Positions 46,250 to 58,871 of a stretch of 64,000 nt of DNA are shown one piece after another (the stretch's first letter is position 1; each line of letters opens with the position of its first letter). The stretch lies in contig NC_081406.1 in the NCBI RefSeq assembly GCF_030272615.1, positions 111,941,783 through 112,005,782 of the forward strand, read 5' to 3'. The notes below the pieces were generated by a model. It made no database searches and was not told where the DNA came from. It saw nothing but the letters and a program-made list of their open reading frames with translations. The stretch is from Cryptomeria japonica (Eukaryota; Streptophyta; Pinopsida; Cupressales; Cupressaceae). The translations under genes were made by a program, and so were the position numbers.

Positions 46250-47890
46250 ATGTCATGAGTTAGATGCAGAGGATACTGCTTTGCTTAGATAGGTTGGATT
46301 GTATCATATAGTGCACTTGTTGAGGTTATGGCTAACAGGGCCATGATTACTACTTTGATTGAGCGGTGGCATTCAGAGACTTGTTCATTTCATCTTCCGA
46401 CAGGTGAGGTGTCTATCACACTTGAGGATGTGTGGTGTATTCTGTACATTCCCATATTTGGTGCCCGAGTTACTTTTGATCATAGTGATGGGGTATCTGC
46501 TTTATGTGTGCTATTTGAGTGTTCTAAGGATGATCTTCATATCTAAGGTCGTTATGAAATTCATTGGGATGATTTTGATTATGATGATCTCACCATTGTT
46601 CTTGGTTGCACTATTGTTGGATTATTGATCCCTGATAGACGTACCCATGGTTTCCCTGTTGGATGGGGACGAGTGAAACACGATATGGTTATTAATAGAT
46701 GAGTGTTTGCTTGGGGTCACTGCCTTCTTGCCACCTTATATCATCAAATGCATGGGATTGTATATTTGCAGCATAAATCTGTTGGATGTGGTGTTACTTT
46801 GCTCCAGATATGGGCTTGGGAGCACATGGCTATATTTCATCCTATGATACATGTTGATTTAGAGCCAGAGCAACCATATGCTTACAAATACACTGTTGGA
46901 GTTAGACATAGGACGTTGGGTAACATTTTGTATTAGTGTCATCAGATTGATACATTACAGTATTTCTCATGGAGACCTTATCTTACTTGCCTTGGTTGGG
47001 CTGATGATGTCCATCATCTTCCTTTTTATTGACAACATAGATATATTATTGGGAGAGATGTTGGTGGTCACAGGGTTATTGATATGCATCTTCCTGGTCG
47101 TGTACTCCAACAGTTTGGGGGGATACATGGTATTCCAAATGTGACAAGTTATTTTTCTCATACTACTCATGAGGTCGGTGATTCAAGTGCGAGTGTGCAG
47201 CCTTATGTTGCCATTGTAGAGTTCGATTATCTTTCTCTTGTTTAGTGGGGTTGGTGAGTTGGTGTCATAGTTCCAGGGACTACAACATAATATAGTCTAT
47301 GGTGGATACAACATAGGCCCATACCTTTGACAGATCTAATAGTTCTGATTATTACTCAGCAGATTAGACATGACAGGGGTCCCAGAGGGAGAGGGAGAGA
47401 TGATGGACGATGGTTTAGGGGAGGGAAAGATAGAGGGCAGAGAGATGGAGGAGGGAGAGATGGTGGACAAGGAGGACAAGATAGGGGTCGGATAGTTCTG
47501 ATAGCAGTAGTTGCAAAGGAGCTGGAGGGTGGAGGAGAGGATGTGGATATCAGTGGAGGTACTACATCTATGAGCAGTTTTGGTGAGAGTGGGAGTGAGA
47601 GCAATGAGTTAGTATTAGGCTCATCGAGAAACAATGGAGATGGGGGGGGGGATGGTGGACATGATGTTGATACTCCCTAGACTTTGGAGAGAGGATATGT
47701 AGAGGGAGATGACGAGGAGGAGAGAATGAGGGCTCAAGTTAGGAGTTTGGAGGACTTCATTGCTACTTTGCAGAAGCGGTGGATGGAGGATAGAGATTAG
47801 TATCAGCGGGAGATGGAGGAGCTTACCACAAAGAGAGATCGGATAGCCAATGAGAAGGAGTAGATAGTCATTGAGAGATCAGCTACAGAG
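46250..47890 (+). pseudogene. Decayed plant mobile domain (PMD) protein, copy II
   Basis: Clearest PMD copy. VGLYHIVHLLRLW (about 46290) leads, after a one-base shift, into ANRAMITTLIERWHSETCSF (46331 on), then GEVSITLEDVW, LLIPDRRTHGFPVGW, FAWGHCLLATLYHQMHG and the hallmark LLQIWAWEHM (about 46800). Stops at 46544, 46700 and 46934 lie in this one frame. A Gly/Arg-rich region (47380-47510, RGRGRDDGR), an acidic Ser/Gly stretch, and a coiled coil (MRAQVRSLEDFIATLQ, about 47725) follow. PMD proteins in plants are either host factors or carried by transposons; here the repeat context and the second copy argue for the latter. No polymerase domain is seen near it. Confidence 0.7.
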
Positions 47891-50150
47891 GGAGAGAGAT
47901 GATGTAGTGAGGTGGATGCAGTTGGTTTAGACTCCTTATGACCAACATTTTTCTCCGGGTACTAATGCACAAAGGTAGTTAGACAGACTTTATTATGCTG
48001 CACAAGAGGCTTTGTATTATAGACAACTCTATGATAGTGTTGTTCCTGAGGCACAAAGAGCTCCTAGTTTCAGTGAGTATAGAGGTCGTTCAAGTTCTAG
48101 TAGGTATACTTCTCGACAGACCAATAGTGGTGGTGTTATGGGTCCACCTTGATCATCGGGACATCCTGGGGAAGGATTTGGTAGGAAGGATCCTCCTACA
48201 GATAGAGACAGCATTGGTTGAGATGTTATGTTATTGATGATGTAGCATAGATACGATGTATTTTGACACATTTTGATGAGATATATGATATGCACTTTTG
48301 GTAATTATTTATGTCTAATGTTTTGGTTTTTTATTTTATGCTTACTTGATAATGTAGCTAATGCTAATGTGATATAATGTCGTGAGGTGATGTGTCTTTA
48401 TTTTGTGATGTATGAATCTATATGTGATGATTGGTAACATGCTTGTGATAATGTAATGAACTAATGCAACATAATGCAAAGTGAATTTTTGTTTTTTGTT
48501 TGTTGTTGTGTCAAAATAGGTTAAATTGGAAGAATTGTTAGTTGTTAGATGGAGATTAGATTAGAAGAAATTTTATGAAATGATAAATCAATTGACCCAA
48601 CTTTTATTTATTCCAGAAGTAGATATGATGGAAACAATTTAATTGATAAGATTTTGATGAAAAAGTCTTCATTGCTTTATTTGTAGTGCAATACATTATC
48701 ATCATTGAGCCTTATTATGTAACAATGTAGCTTATTACACCAAGGTATGAGGAACCAAGATGTATAGATATCTCTTTGCAAGAAACAAACAAGTAGCAGA
48801 CAAGGAATGAACCCTCCATTTTGGGAATTACGCTAGGGGTTGAGGTATGTGTGGAATTCACAAGCTGAATGCTCCTATCATAGACACCCACTAGAGCAAT
48901 TGCCCTAGAACTTCATTGGTTCAAACCACAAACAACAAACAAAGAAAAAAATCATGCCCATCACGACTCCTCTAGTCACTCTTTTGGACATCCTGGAGTA
49001 GCTAAAAGCAATGATCTTCGCTAATTTGATAAAAGAGTCAACCAAAATAGAAAAAACTCAGTAGTAGGACTGACTATGTCTTTGCTTTGATATGTTTGAT
49101 GTGATTTTGATAATGTCTAGTTTCAAAAGTTTTGGACCCCGTTTAAGACTGACCTGTCTAGTTTCGAGTGTACTGATTCTGTTTAAGACAAGATGGTGAT
49201 CATGTTGATAGTTTGATATTGATTCAATATATTAGACTATTAATCAACTTGATTGCAGATGTTTTGACGAGATAGTTGTATCCTTTGTTTAACTTCATGC
49301 GAAGTGTTTATTGGATATTTGCTAGGGTGTTTGATTCTTGCGAGATAATTTATTGCAAATTTTTTAATTGATTTTTAAATGTTTTTGGATTTTGTGGAAC
49401 GATATTTGATTGTTTTTGGATTGATGTTTTTTTTAGTCATTTATCTGAATGTTTAAGATTTTTTTAGGACTTTATTTGAATGTTTTGATTTTTTAGGACT
49501 TTATCTGAATGTTTAGGATTTTTTCAGGACTTTATTTGAATGTTTAGGATTTTTTCAGTTATGCCCCCAAGTATGCAAACCTGTGATGACATGATGATCT
49601 GCAGAATGTGGTGGACAATGAATTTTTCAAATGCAGTATGCGCTATGAAGATGCAGTTCCTAAACAAGGATGAATGTGTGTGCTCCTCATTCTGAAATGC
49701 ACTGATTTAATTGAAGGTGTGAAACGTTTCAGAGATAGGAGTTCAATCCATTCTCAAAAGGCTTTAGATCATCCAATCTAACACTTTGTGTAACTATTGC
49801 CAAAATTTTGCACATGCCAAATTTGGTGCCCTAATGAAGCCTTGCATTCATTCATATTGAAAAGGCTAAATCATTGTCTAACTTGTTTTCTTCATGTGCA
49901 GATATAGGAAAAACAATGCAACATGTGGGTTAAAATGGGCTCCTGAAGAGGTTGAGCTCAGCATGCTGATTTAAGAATGCCAAATTCACTCTTCCGCTTG
50001 ATGAAGTAAGGACAAAAGAAACTCAGAGCAAATGCAATCGTCTAGTGTAAAGTTTTTTCTTAGGCGCTAAAGAGGGTTTTTTTTAAGGCCAGAGAACTTC
50101 CAAGCGTTTTCAGTCACCAGGCATGAAGAACATTTATCCCATATTGGTCG
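47891..50150. other. Non-coding stretch after PMD copy II
   Basis: Up to about 48240 there are short coding-like remnants without a domain (Arg/Ser-rich, SFSEYRGRSSSSRY-like). Beyond that the DNA is AT-rich, with a short tandem repeat at 49437-49558. No gene is recognised. The boundary to the next gypsy element is not visible. Confidence 0.4.
49437..49558 (+). repeat. Short tandem repeat, unit about 31 bp
   Basis: About four units with core GACTTTATTTGAATGTTTAG followed by a T-rich run ending in CAG or TAG. The last two copies are nearly identical. Confidence 0.7.
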
Positions 50151-51069
50151 CGGGGAAGAGATTTTTTGTATTTAAAACTAAAGTCACATATAACTATAGT
50201 ATCAAAGCTTACGAGCCTTTGGCAAGAAGAGGCTCGTGACCTGGTGGACCCCGCACGCGCACATCTCAAGGCAACCCAAATTTTGCATCAGACTGTAAAG
50301 ACCAAGAGTAAAGATCGAGCACATTGATCACATCCAATGGTCAGGCAAAAGATATGATGGCTATCTCTAAGGCACAATGGAAAGATGCAAGCCCAGTTAT
50401 CCCTGTGACTTGGCGACAAGGTGAGCCCAGGTCCATCGGACATCAGAGTAACATGTTTGATGTTGCCCTAAAGGCCTAATGGAAGTCCGATGGAACCTGT
50501 CAAATAGTTGACTCAAGCGAGGAGAAAGTTAAAGATTGACCACCAAATTGAGAGAGATTGGATGGTGGAGTGACATTCTAGGGCTATCCATGACTGCCAC
50601 TGTACCGTGGTTGTGAAGTGCCTGAAATGAATACCCTTGCGACAGGTGGCAGGTCAGGTGGTGCCAAAGTGGACTTTGAGAAAATCACAAGGTGACATGT
50701 GGTGACACTTGGCAAGACAAGTGGTGGTCTAGTGGGTGGTGACATGGCACAGATGGGTGATTTGTTGAGAAAACATTGGCCGCGATGAGTCCGAAAAGGT
50801 TTCATCAAAAACTTAGTTCCATCAACATTAAGCAGACCTTGGCCGCAATGAGTCCCAAAAAGGTTTCACTGAAGGCTCAATTTCATTGACATAGCAATAT
50901 CGATGAAACTGCAAGTTCGACGAGACTGGTAAACGGCTCACCGAGGGATTACTTTGGCTGAAAGAAGGATATCTGATAGAGAAAGATGTGTGGCAGGCTC
51001 GGTGGATAGGTGGTGCCCAGGTGGATCTCATGAGCTAATCAGAGGGTGACACATCTTGACACACTACAC

Positions 51070-52533
51070 TGATGAATAATGATGAACAATTAATACTCAA
51101 TAGATACTGAGAGGGGGGGTGAATCAGTATAGACAAAAACTTCCTTAAACAACTTAAACTGCAAAGACTGCACTAACTGGTAAATAGTATCACCGATCTA
51201 AATCAAAGTAGTACCGGTAAAACACATGAGACTATGAAAGACATCAATTGGTAACATCTAGATCATAACAAAACCTAATATCTCATTTTCTCTTCACCCA
51301 TATGCTTAAACAAGTAATACATCATCAAAAATATAATGACCACTAGATCAACATGCTTTACCGCTTAACAAAAAACACTAATCATCACATGAAAAAGCAT
51401 CACACATGACACACTTATTTTTCACATGGAAACCCAACTGGGAAAAACCACGGTGGAGATGAATACCCACAAGTTGTTCTTGAACTCTTCTGAAGTCAGC
51501 TCTGTTAGGAGCCTAGTCTGGTTAAGGACTTTACAACATGTTCTTCTAGGAATTGATCCTACTAGGGATCACCTGATTAAGGTATGGCTAAATACCCGGT
51601 TAGAGATTAAGACCCTGTTAAAGGTTACCTTGTCGGAGGATTTAAAGAACTCAATGATTTTGAGTCACCCTATTAAAGGATTTACAAAAAGCCTGTTAAA
51701 GTTACCTGGTAAAAGGATTTTCCAACTGCTGAAATGGTTAGAAGTCAATAGGTAATACACTAATCTGATAACAACACTCAATGCCAAGGTAGATCCACTT
51801 TAGTTCCTTTACATCTGCAATCACACTCTACAGATCTCTACTCACTGCACTAGTCTGGCAAGAATCAAGCATCTCTTCACTTGGATACACACACAACCAT
51901 TTGCCAACAACTTCAAATGAGAATCATCATCGACCTTATAGACAACAATTAGGTCAGTATCCAAAACTAAAACCCTAAGCATCTAGGTTAACAATACAGT
52001 CGATCCAATCTTGACTGTTCAATCACATTGCATAGGGTAAAACAATCTTGAACAAAGCTCAAGATGTTCTCCATCATTCGTTCTTTGCCACTTCTGGAAG
52101 CTGATAACCCATCACATGCTCTCCACCATTTACTGAGACTTCACACATTCTCGAGGTAGATAGAATCAATCTTCTTCATGCAAAATCTTCAAGGAAACCC
52201 TTCACACGCATAAGACTAACGTGGAAACATGATTTGATCTTCATTTCAATGCTAACTCATCACAAGATATCATCGGTCGAATCACACAGACTTGGAATGC
52301 ATCAACCGGAAACCCTGAAGCTGAGACTACCAACCGGTAGTCATAACAAATGAAACCCCAAAACAAACTTTGCATATACCGGTTCACATTCCAACATACC
52401 GGTTTGCCTTTTCACATATACCGGTTCACATCATCATACCAGTTCACTTCATACCATCATACCGGTTCTCTTGCCAGTTTGCTTTCTTCAATATACCGGT
52501 TCATACTTCAGCATATTGACATCAATGACAACA
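51070..52533 (-). mobile_element. Solo copia LTR
   Basis: On the minus strand it starts TGTTGTCATTGATGTC at 52533. It carries the plus-strand GGAAACCCAACTGGGAAAAA segment (about 51427) and ends in a GAGGGGGGGTGAATCAG block, all in the order of the LTR at 34128-35800. No internal domain follows on either side. The GACTTGGCGA-type repeat of the host element continues on both sides. Confidence 0.65.
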
Positions 52534-53149
52534 TACAATATCATCATGTCATCAAACTCTGCACATATGCCAATAGGCACAAGAGAGAAAATCAGTCAAG
52601 GTTAAAGGTTGAGCAAGTTGAGGAAAGATCAACATTAGTCTGAAAGATCTAAGGGCTATCGCTATACCGCTATATAAATAAGCTTGCCAATTATCTCTGC
52701 GACTTGGCGACAAAGCACATGCGAAAAAGGTGAGCGGCTAAGGTGCTAAAGATCAAGCAGTTTGAGGATAGATCAACGACCTTTGCTATACCACATGATG
52801 AAGATGCTCGATGATTATCCCCTGTGACATAAGGACTAATGACATGGCCGTTAAGGTGGCACCCAGTTGGATCCAAAAGTGGTGACATGTGGTGACACCG
52901 TGTCATAAGAGAAAGTGCTCAGAGAGGCTAAAGACCGTGCAAGTCCGAAAGATCCGATGGTTGTCACTAAGGCACAAGGAAAAGTTGCATGCCCAGTTAT
53001 CTCCGCGACTTAGCGAGGTGGGTCCAGGTCCAGTGGCGGTTAAGATGGCAGCTCCAGATGGTAGACAAAGTGGACCTGCGAGCAAATTAGAGGCTGACAC
53101 GTGGAAAAAGGCTACAGACAAGCATATGCATATATATTTTAAGTCAACT

Positions 53150-53250
53150 TTGAACTTGAACTTTGAACCGGTTCAAAGTGGTTCAACAGTTCAAAGTGGT
53201 TTAATGGTTCAAATTTCATTGGTTTAAAGTGGTTCAATGGTTCAAAGTAC
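53150..53250. repeat. GGTTCAAAGT-type short tandem repeat
   Basis: About six degenerate copies of a 10-17-bp unit around GGTTCAAAGTGG, including the palindrome TTGAACCGGTTCAA. Confidence 0.75.
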
Positions 53251-54839
53251 ATTATTGTAGCTCGTTCCCATGGGCCCAAGATGAAGAAAGAAAACAAGTA
53301 GAGATAAAAAGAAAACAGTGGGGCCTGCTAGAAATTAAACGAAAAGTTAATGCAAGTGGCCATGGTTCATGTAGGTGATCCAGTGGCTGGCAATAAAAAA
53401 ATTGCACGGTGGACTCAAAACTGGTTGTTTGAACGCTGAAAAGCCTACCAAGCAAGGAGATGAATTTCTGCATGAAATATTGATGCAGATGCTTATTGAT
53501 TGTCTGAATATGCAAGTGTTACATACCGTTGGAAATATCGCAAGACAGAGAGATGCATTTTTCAACCATTTTTAACAGAAGTTTAAATACGGAGAGTAGT
53601 TTCCAGGGAATGCATAAGATTTTTTTTCAGTGGGATTTCTTTTCCATACAGTAACAGTTCAGTTCATCATGCAACTTTCACATAGGGATAGCTATTTTTC
53701 GCATTTAGACATGCAAATTTTTAAATAGGAGGTTCATTTTTTCAATGGAGCTATTTAGGGTGAGACTGGCAATTCCATATTCAGTAATGAGGGTTTCTCT
53801 TCATGCATGATTAGTGACAGTCCTTTTGAGCAGCAAATATTATTATTTTACAGTATTATGCATGAGTTTTTATGCCATTTTGGGGCATATTCGCCCAAGG
53901 ATTTTCTCATGTAGTCAGTTTAGGGTTTTGAAGGGGATTCATCATGATTTCTATATATTCCTTCTCTCCTTTTTTCCCTCTGGGTCTTTCTTTTTTTGCA
54001 TACACATTTTTGCAAAAAAACATTGTAGCTCAGTAGTATTTGAGTTTTGTAACAACAACACTCCTTTATTTTTCAATAATAAAGCAACAAATTTCCTTCT
54101 TGGTACTTCTTGTATTATCTAGTGAATGAATGATTTGACGTTTTCCTGTGATTTTTATCCTCTAATTTATCTCATTCAGTTAATTTGTGGTGCAGGGAGA
54201 TACATGTCAGTTGCAGGTTCTAGTTTGTGTTAGTTGATTTTAATTGTTTGAAGTTGTGAAAACTTGTTGTTTAATTTCATGCATGCATTAAATTCATCCC
54301 TTTCTAGGAAATGTTTATGCATCTACATGTTTAGTTGAGTTGTGAAGCAATCAGGGTTATTTGTTGAAGGTTTTGTGAGTTAAGCAGGTTGTAGATCTCA
54401 GATAAGATATTTGGTGCATCACCTTCATTAAAATAGGTTTTATCACATAAAATTTTTCTATCCCTTTTCTTATCAATAGTATTTACAAGAGATTCACCAA
54501 ATAGGAAGCCGACCTGATCTCTGGAGATTCACCTTCACTTTGAGCAACCCACAGGCTCGAAGGTGTTTCCATGTTACACAGGATTGCTAGTTTTCAAACT
54601 TAGCATCACGGGTGCAATCCTCAGTGACAAAAGTTTTCGGCACCCCCGGTGGGACACGTTTGAGCTATCACAGCTCAAAGAAAATCCATTTTTGTTGTTG
54701 TTTTGGTATTGACAACAGTATTTCAGCCTATTGAGGTTATTTTTTCTAAGTACTTGACGACTCTATTTTCTGGTTTTATGTGCAGAACAGGTCTTAACAG
54801 CATATGAAAAAGTATCAAACCAGATAGAGCGAGGATCCG

Positions 54840-56855
54840 ATTGAGCATATTGAGAGACCACCATCATAAAGAAGGTCAAGGACAACGAAAAAGACCAGAA
54901 AAATAACAAATTCATCAATTGAGTTTCCAGAAAGTTCGTCAATTGAAGTTTTTCTTAAAACTCCAGATCTTAATCTTTTGTCTAATTCTTCTCCTTTACC
55001 TAATAATTCTCAGCACAATTTTTCTACCCGCATAAATCCTCTTTTTGTAACTACTCTAATTCAGCCATCTATTACCCATAATTCACTTGTAAATCCTCCA
55101 GTATTTACAATTGTCGTACCAAAAGCACATGCTTTTGTACCCTTCAATGGAGGTAGCCCTTTGAATTTGACCCAACATGATCCTATACCAGGAGCAGCTC
55201 TGAAAAGTCTTCCTAGTTTCACTAGTGAAGATCACATTACACCCATTGAGTACATAAGAGATATAGCATCTCTATGTGCAGTTCACCATATAACCTAAGA
55301 GAACGTAGCACTCAGGCTACTGACATCATCATTCAAAGGAAAAGCACTTCAATGGTTCAAGGGTTTGCAAATTAATTCAGTTACTGATTGGGATGATTTG
55401 GGTGATAAGCTAACAAAGCAGTTTGCAGATAAATCGGATCACCTATCATTGGTAGAGCAGATGACCACTATCAAGAGGGCACCGCAAGAGCAGATGATTG
55501 ATTTCAATTACCATTTTGAGTGAACCTGAAATAGAATTCCTACAATGGTAAAACCCTCTCCTGAACATGCATTTTATATTATTTGAGAGCTTTAAATAAC
55601 GACATTGCTATTATGATTCAATCTATGGGTGGGGTTACATTACCGACAACTTATGATATATCTATTAGATCAAAAAACAACCTTATACAAGCTAGTAAAA
55701 TTGCCCCTAGGCCTCCTATGCCTTTTTTTCCTGATATACAACCATTGATGCCTTTACAAGTACCCCCTATAGCTGCAATACTTGCTATTCTAGCACTAGG
55801 TTTTTAAAATTATGTTCAAAATAGTGTTGTAGCAGACTCGTCAAAGCAACTACAGATGTTACAAGAGATGTTTATAAATAATGTTGAAGCAACTCACAAA
55901 TCCAGCAGACTATGCAGAATTTTGACATTGAATTGGTGAACATCAAGAAAAATTAGAACCAAAATCAAAGGTATCAAGCCCCATATCAAACTCCTTATCA
56001 ACCCAATAGGCCTAACTACCAACTTGATGCTCAGAATCAAAGGAGAAACTACAACAATAGGCAAAACTAGCAGTATAATCAAAATACTACTAGCAATTCT
56101 AAAGAAATTGTTCCTACTCAGAACAATATGGCACAAGAGTGGTGTTTTCCTTGTCAACAACCTCATAATCAAGCATCGTGCCAAAATGCAATGAATGCTC
56201 AATCACAAGCCTTGATGGTACAAAATAACATGTCTTATCAGGATGCGGGTATAAATTAGGAACCAGAAAGTCCTGAGGTGGCTATGATGAATTGACAAGG
56301 TGAGAAATTTTATGGAGTTAAGTATCCGTAAGCACAAAATATACTTTTTTCACCTGTTGCAGCTAATACAAGGTCAAAGAAATGTGCTATTGACATTGGA
56401 CAGCAAGCTACAATTCATCAACAACAAGCTATAAATAATGGACAACAGCAAAATAAGTCTGAACAAAAACCAGTTAAAGGAAAACAGCAAGCTTCTACAA
56501 GTCAACAAGCTATTAGTACACCTCAACCTGTCCAAAATGTGCAAATTTTACCAAGAGGACAACCTGCAACACCTAAAGAACAATAGAAGGTTCAATCTCA
56601 ATTAAAATAATAGAAGGTTCAATCTCAATTAAAACTAGTTCATCAAGAGCCTGCTATTCCAAAAGTACAACACAAGGTTAGTGGTGTTCCATTTAGTATT
56701 GTTGAATCTATGGCAAAAACCACTATTTCCATGACAATGATACATGCATTGCAAATTCCTGGACAAAAGGAATTACTGAGAGACAAATTGGATAATCTTT
56801 CCTTGACTAATGAGCCTCAAAAAGATTAGCCCAGAGTTGCATTAGCTAACGATAT
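54840..56855 (+). pseudogene. Gypsy gag remnant of the third element
   Basis: The Gag domain is recognisable by LRLLTSSFKGKALQWFKGL and WDDLGDKLTKQF (about 55310-55430). A knuckle-like CFPCQQPHNQASC (about 56145) has one residue fewer than the standard spacing between Cys and His. A Gln-rich linker (about 56400-56640) follows, then a pre-protease-like segment (MIHALQIPGQKELLRDKL, about 56740) before Tat-2 interrupts it. Stops at 55298 and about 55520, plus frame changes near 55580 and 55900, show decay. The first part is open upstream of 54978, so that position is not a true start. Confidence 0.75.
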
Positions 56856-58526
56856 TGTAGCGTCGTAAATTGTACGCACTTGCTAGGGTGGCACAATTTC
56901 ACACCTAGTTTAGCACCCGCCTTGGCGCATTTTGCATTTTGCATTGCATTTCCCCTTTTAGCACTTAATTAATTAAATTAATTAGGTCTAAGGTTCTATT
57001 TTATCATCTCCCATATCATAAAATTGGGCCCTTTTCATTAAAGTGTGCCCCTTTCATTTTATTCTTCCAATACATCACTCAATCAAAAACCCTAATTAAG
57101 TCCTATTTCGAACTTGGGGGCTTGGTTTCGGGGTCAAAACATCTCGAAATCACCTGTAACTTCGGGATTCTCTCTAAAATCATCATATCCGACGGCCTTG
57201 AAAATTTGGTGAAAAGTTGTTGGGACCGTGGCGCCCGGAGTGCACATGGTCTCGGACATTTTTCCCGAAATTTTGGGAGCACAATCCAATCATAAAATAA
57301 AGCTTAACCCCAAGAAATTGGCGGGATATTCAATCTCTAGGTCGGCCAAAAGACGAAATTACGACCTAGGGTTTCCTACATAAGAGCTCTCTTTCTTCAT
57401 TTGAAAGGATTCGAATTTTGTTTTCAGGGGACCTTCTATGCAGCAAAAGAGCAGATCTTTGAAGACTTCAACAACATTCAACATCCATCTATCAAGCATT
57501 TATCAATTTTATTCATCCATTTAGGACTTTGAAGACATTGAAGAGCAATAGGGGATTACCGACTGGAGATTGGCTTGTACCCCTCCCTTGGGGTTGGGTA
57601 TGATTTCATGTTGTTTTCATGTCTTTGCATAAGCCTCATTATATCACTTATTCATGCTTTAGATCACTTTGCATCTTGATTTAGAGCATTTACATTGTCA
57701 TTTACAAGCAATTAGGGTTTACTTTCTAGGTTGCTCTAGTTTGCTTACTTGCATTTTAGGACCTTGCACACACACTAGGTCTGCACACACAATACATTTT
57801 ACAATACAAATTGGCTATTCGTGGAGGTGGAAATCACCGAAGCGGGGGTTTGACTAAGGCAAAACCCTATATAGCCGCCCATTCCCTTTTCAGATATAAG
57901 CGCAGGTTTCGGGACTCGGACGACGCCGCAGGTTGCAGATCCGGGAGAAGCGGACTGAGACCGACCTTCCCACCAAATTTCAGAGCAAAAGACCAGGACA
58001 GGGGTGTGGGGCGCCCTGGTCCTGCTAGGACAGGGGCGCTGGGCACCCTGGTCCCTGGGACAGGGGCGCTGGGCGCCCTGGTCCTCCTGACAGACAGCAT
58101 TTTCAGCATTTTTGACAGCTTTTCCAGGTTACAAAACAGCAGTTTCCAGAGCAGTTTCAGGGGCAGAATCAGGACAGTGGCACCCGCGCCCCCGTCCCGA
58201 ACATTTTCATTCATATTTTAAAACCGGGTACGCATTTACATTCTTGTCTTGTCCTTGTGTTTACAACTTTCCATTGTTTAAGTTCAATTCTGTAATCTTG
58301 TTATTAGTTCATACTTGCACTTTGGGGTTAGGAATTGAACTTGCATCATTCTATCTATCATTTGCAACAAAGGAATAGAAATCCTAATAGGTATCCCGTG
58401 GCTCTCTCTTCCACAAAAAGAAGTAGCCAATTGTGTGATACCTCTAGGCTCTTTCGTATTCCGCAAGTGTGTGGTTGAAAGTGAGATTAGGGCATGTTTG
58501 CTTAGTGTCACTTTTTCTCCTACACA
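56856..58526 (+). repeat. 5' LTR of Tat-2 (1671 bp)
   Basis: Starts TGTAGCGTCGTAAATTG, ends CTACACA. Contains a single diverged palindrome at 57222-57255 and a three-unit palindrome array at 57995-58084. The terminal bases just before the primer site could be placed two bases earlier. Confidence 0.85.
57995..58084. repeat. Tandem palindromic units in the Tat-2 LTR
   Basis: Three copies, about 30 bp apart, of a GGAC...GGGGCGCTGGGCGCCC...GGTCC unit, the same palindrome as in Tat-1 (6791-6940). Confidence 0.85.
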
Positions 58527-58871
58527 TTTTTGGTGAACCCGACATGAACTCCAATCTTCTCTAATTCTGATTTATGTTTTCAAATTTGTGTGTTTATGCT
58601 ATTTCAAATTCAAATTTGTATTTACAAGTTTTAATTTCTTGCAAGATTAAAAAATTTAGAGGAAATTTTTGCTAAAACCCTAATTTTTCAATTCAAAGTT
58701 GAACTTGCGGATAGCTTAATTGGGATCAATAATTTCAAATCTGATTTAGGAACTCATTTGAATCATAAATTTCATTTTCTAAATCTACATTCTAAGTGCT
58801 TGCATTGGTTGAAATTAAATATTTCCCTCTATTTTGCATGTGTTATCATTTGAAAGAGGAAAATTGTTGTC

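Larger units (their letters stand above)
50150..56855 (+). mobile_element. 5' part of a third Ty3/gypsy element, cut by Tat-2
   Basis: A long non-coding region ends at about 54637 in CGGCACCCCCGGTGGGAC, which resembles gypsy primer-site junctions. Gag coding DNA follows until Tat-2 starts at 56856. The non-coding part has a diverged repeated segment (GACTTGGCGA-like, near 50410, 52690 and 53010) and a solo copia LTR inside it. The left border is not clear. The 3' half would lie beyond Tat-2, outside the window. Confidence 0.55.

Noticed and set aside
53160-53250. GGTTCAAA motifs resembling a polymerase III B box
   Set aside because: They occur as a tandem array with no A box and no tRNA-like fold; treated as a simple repeat.
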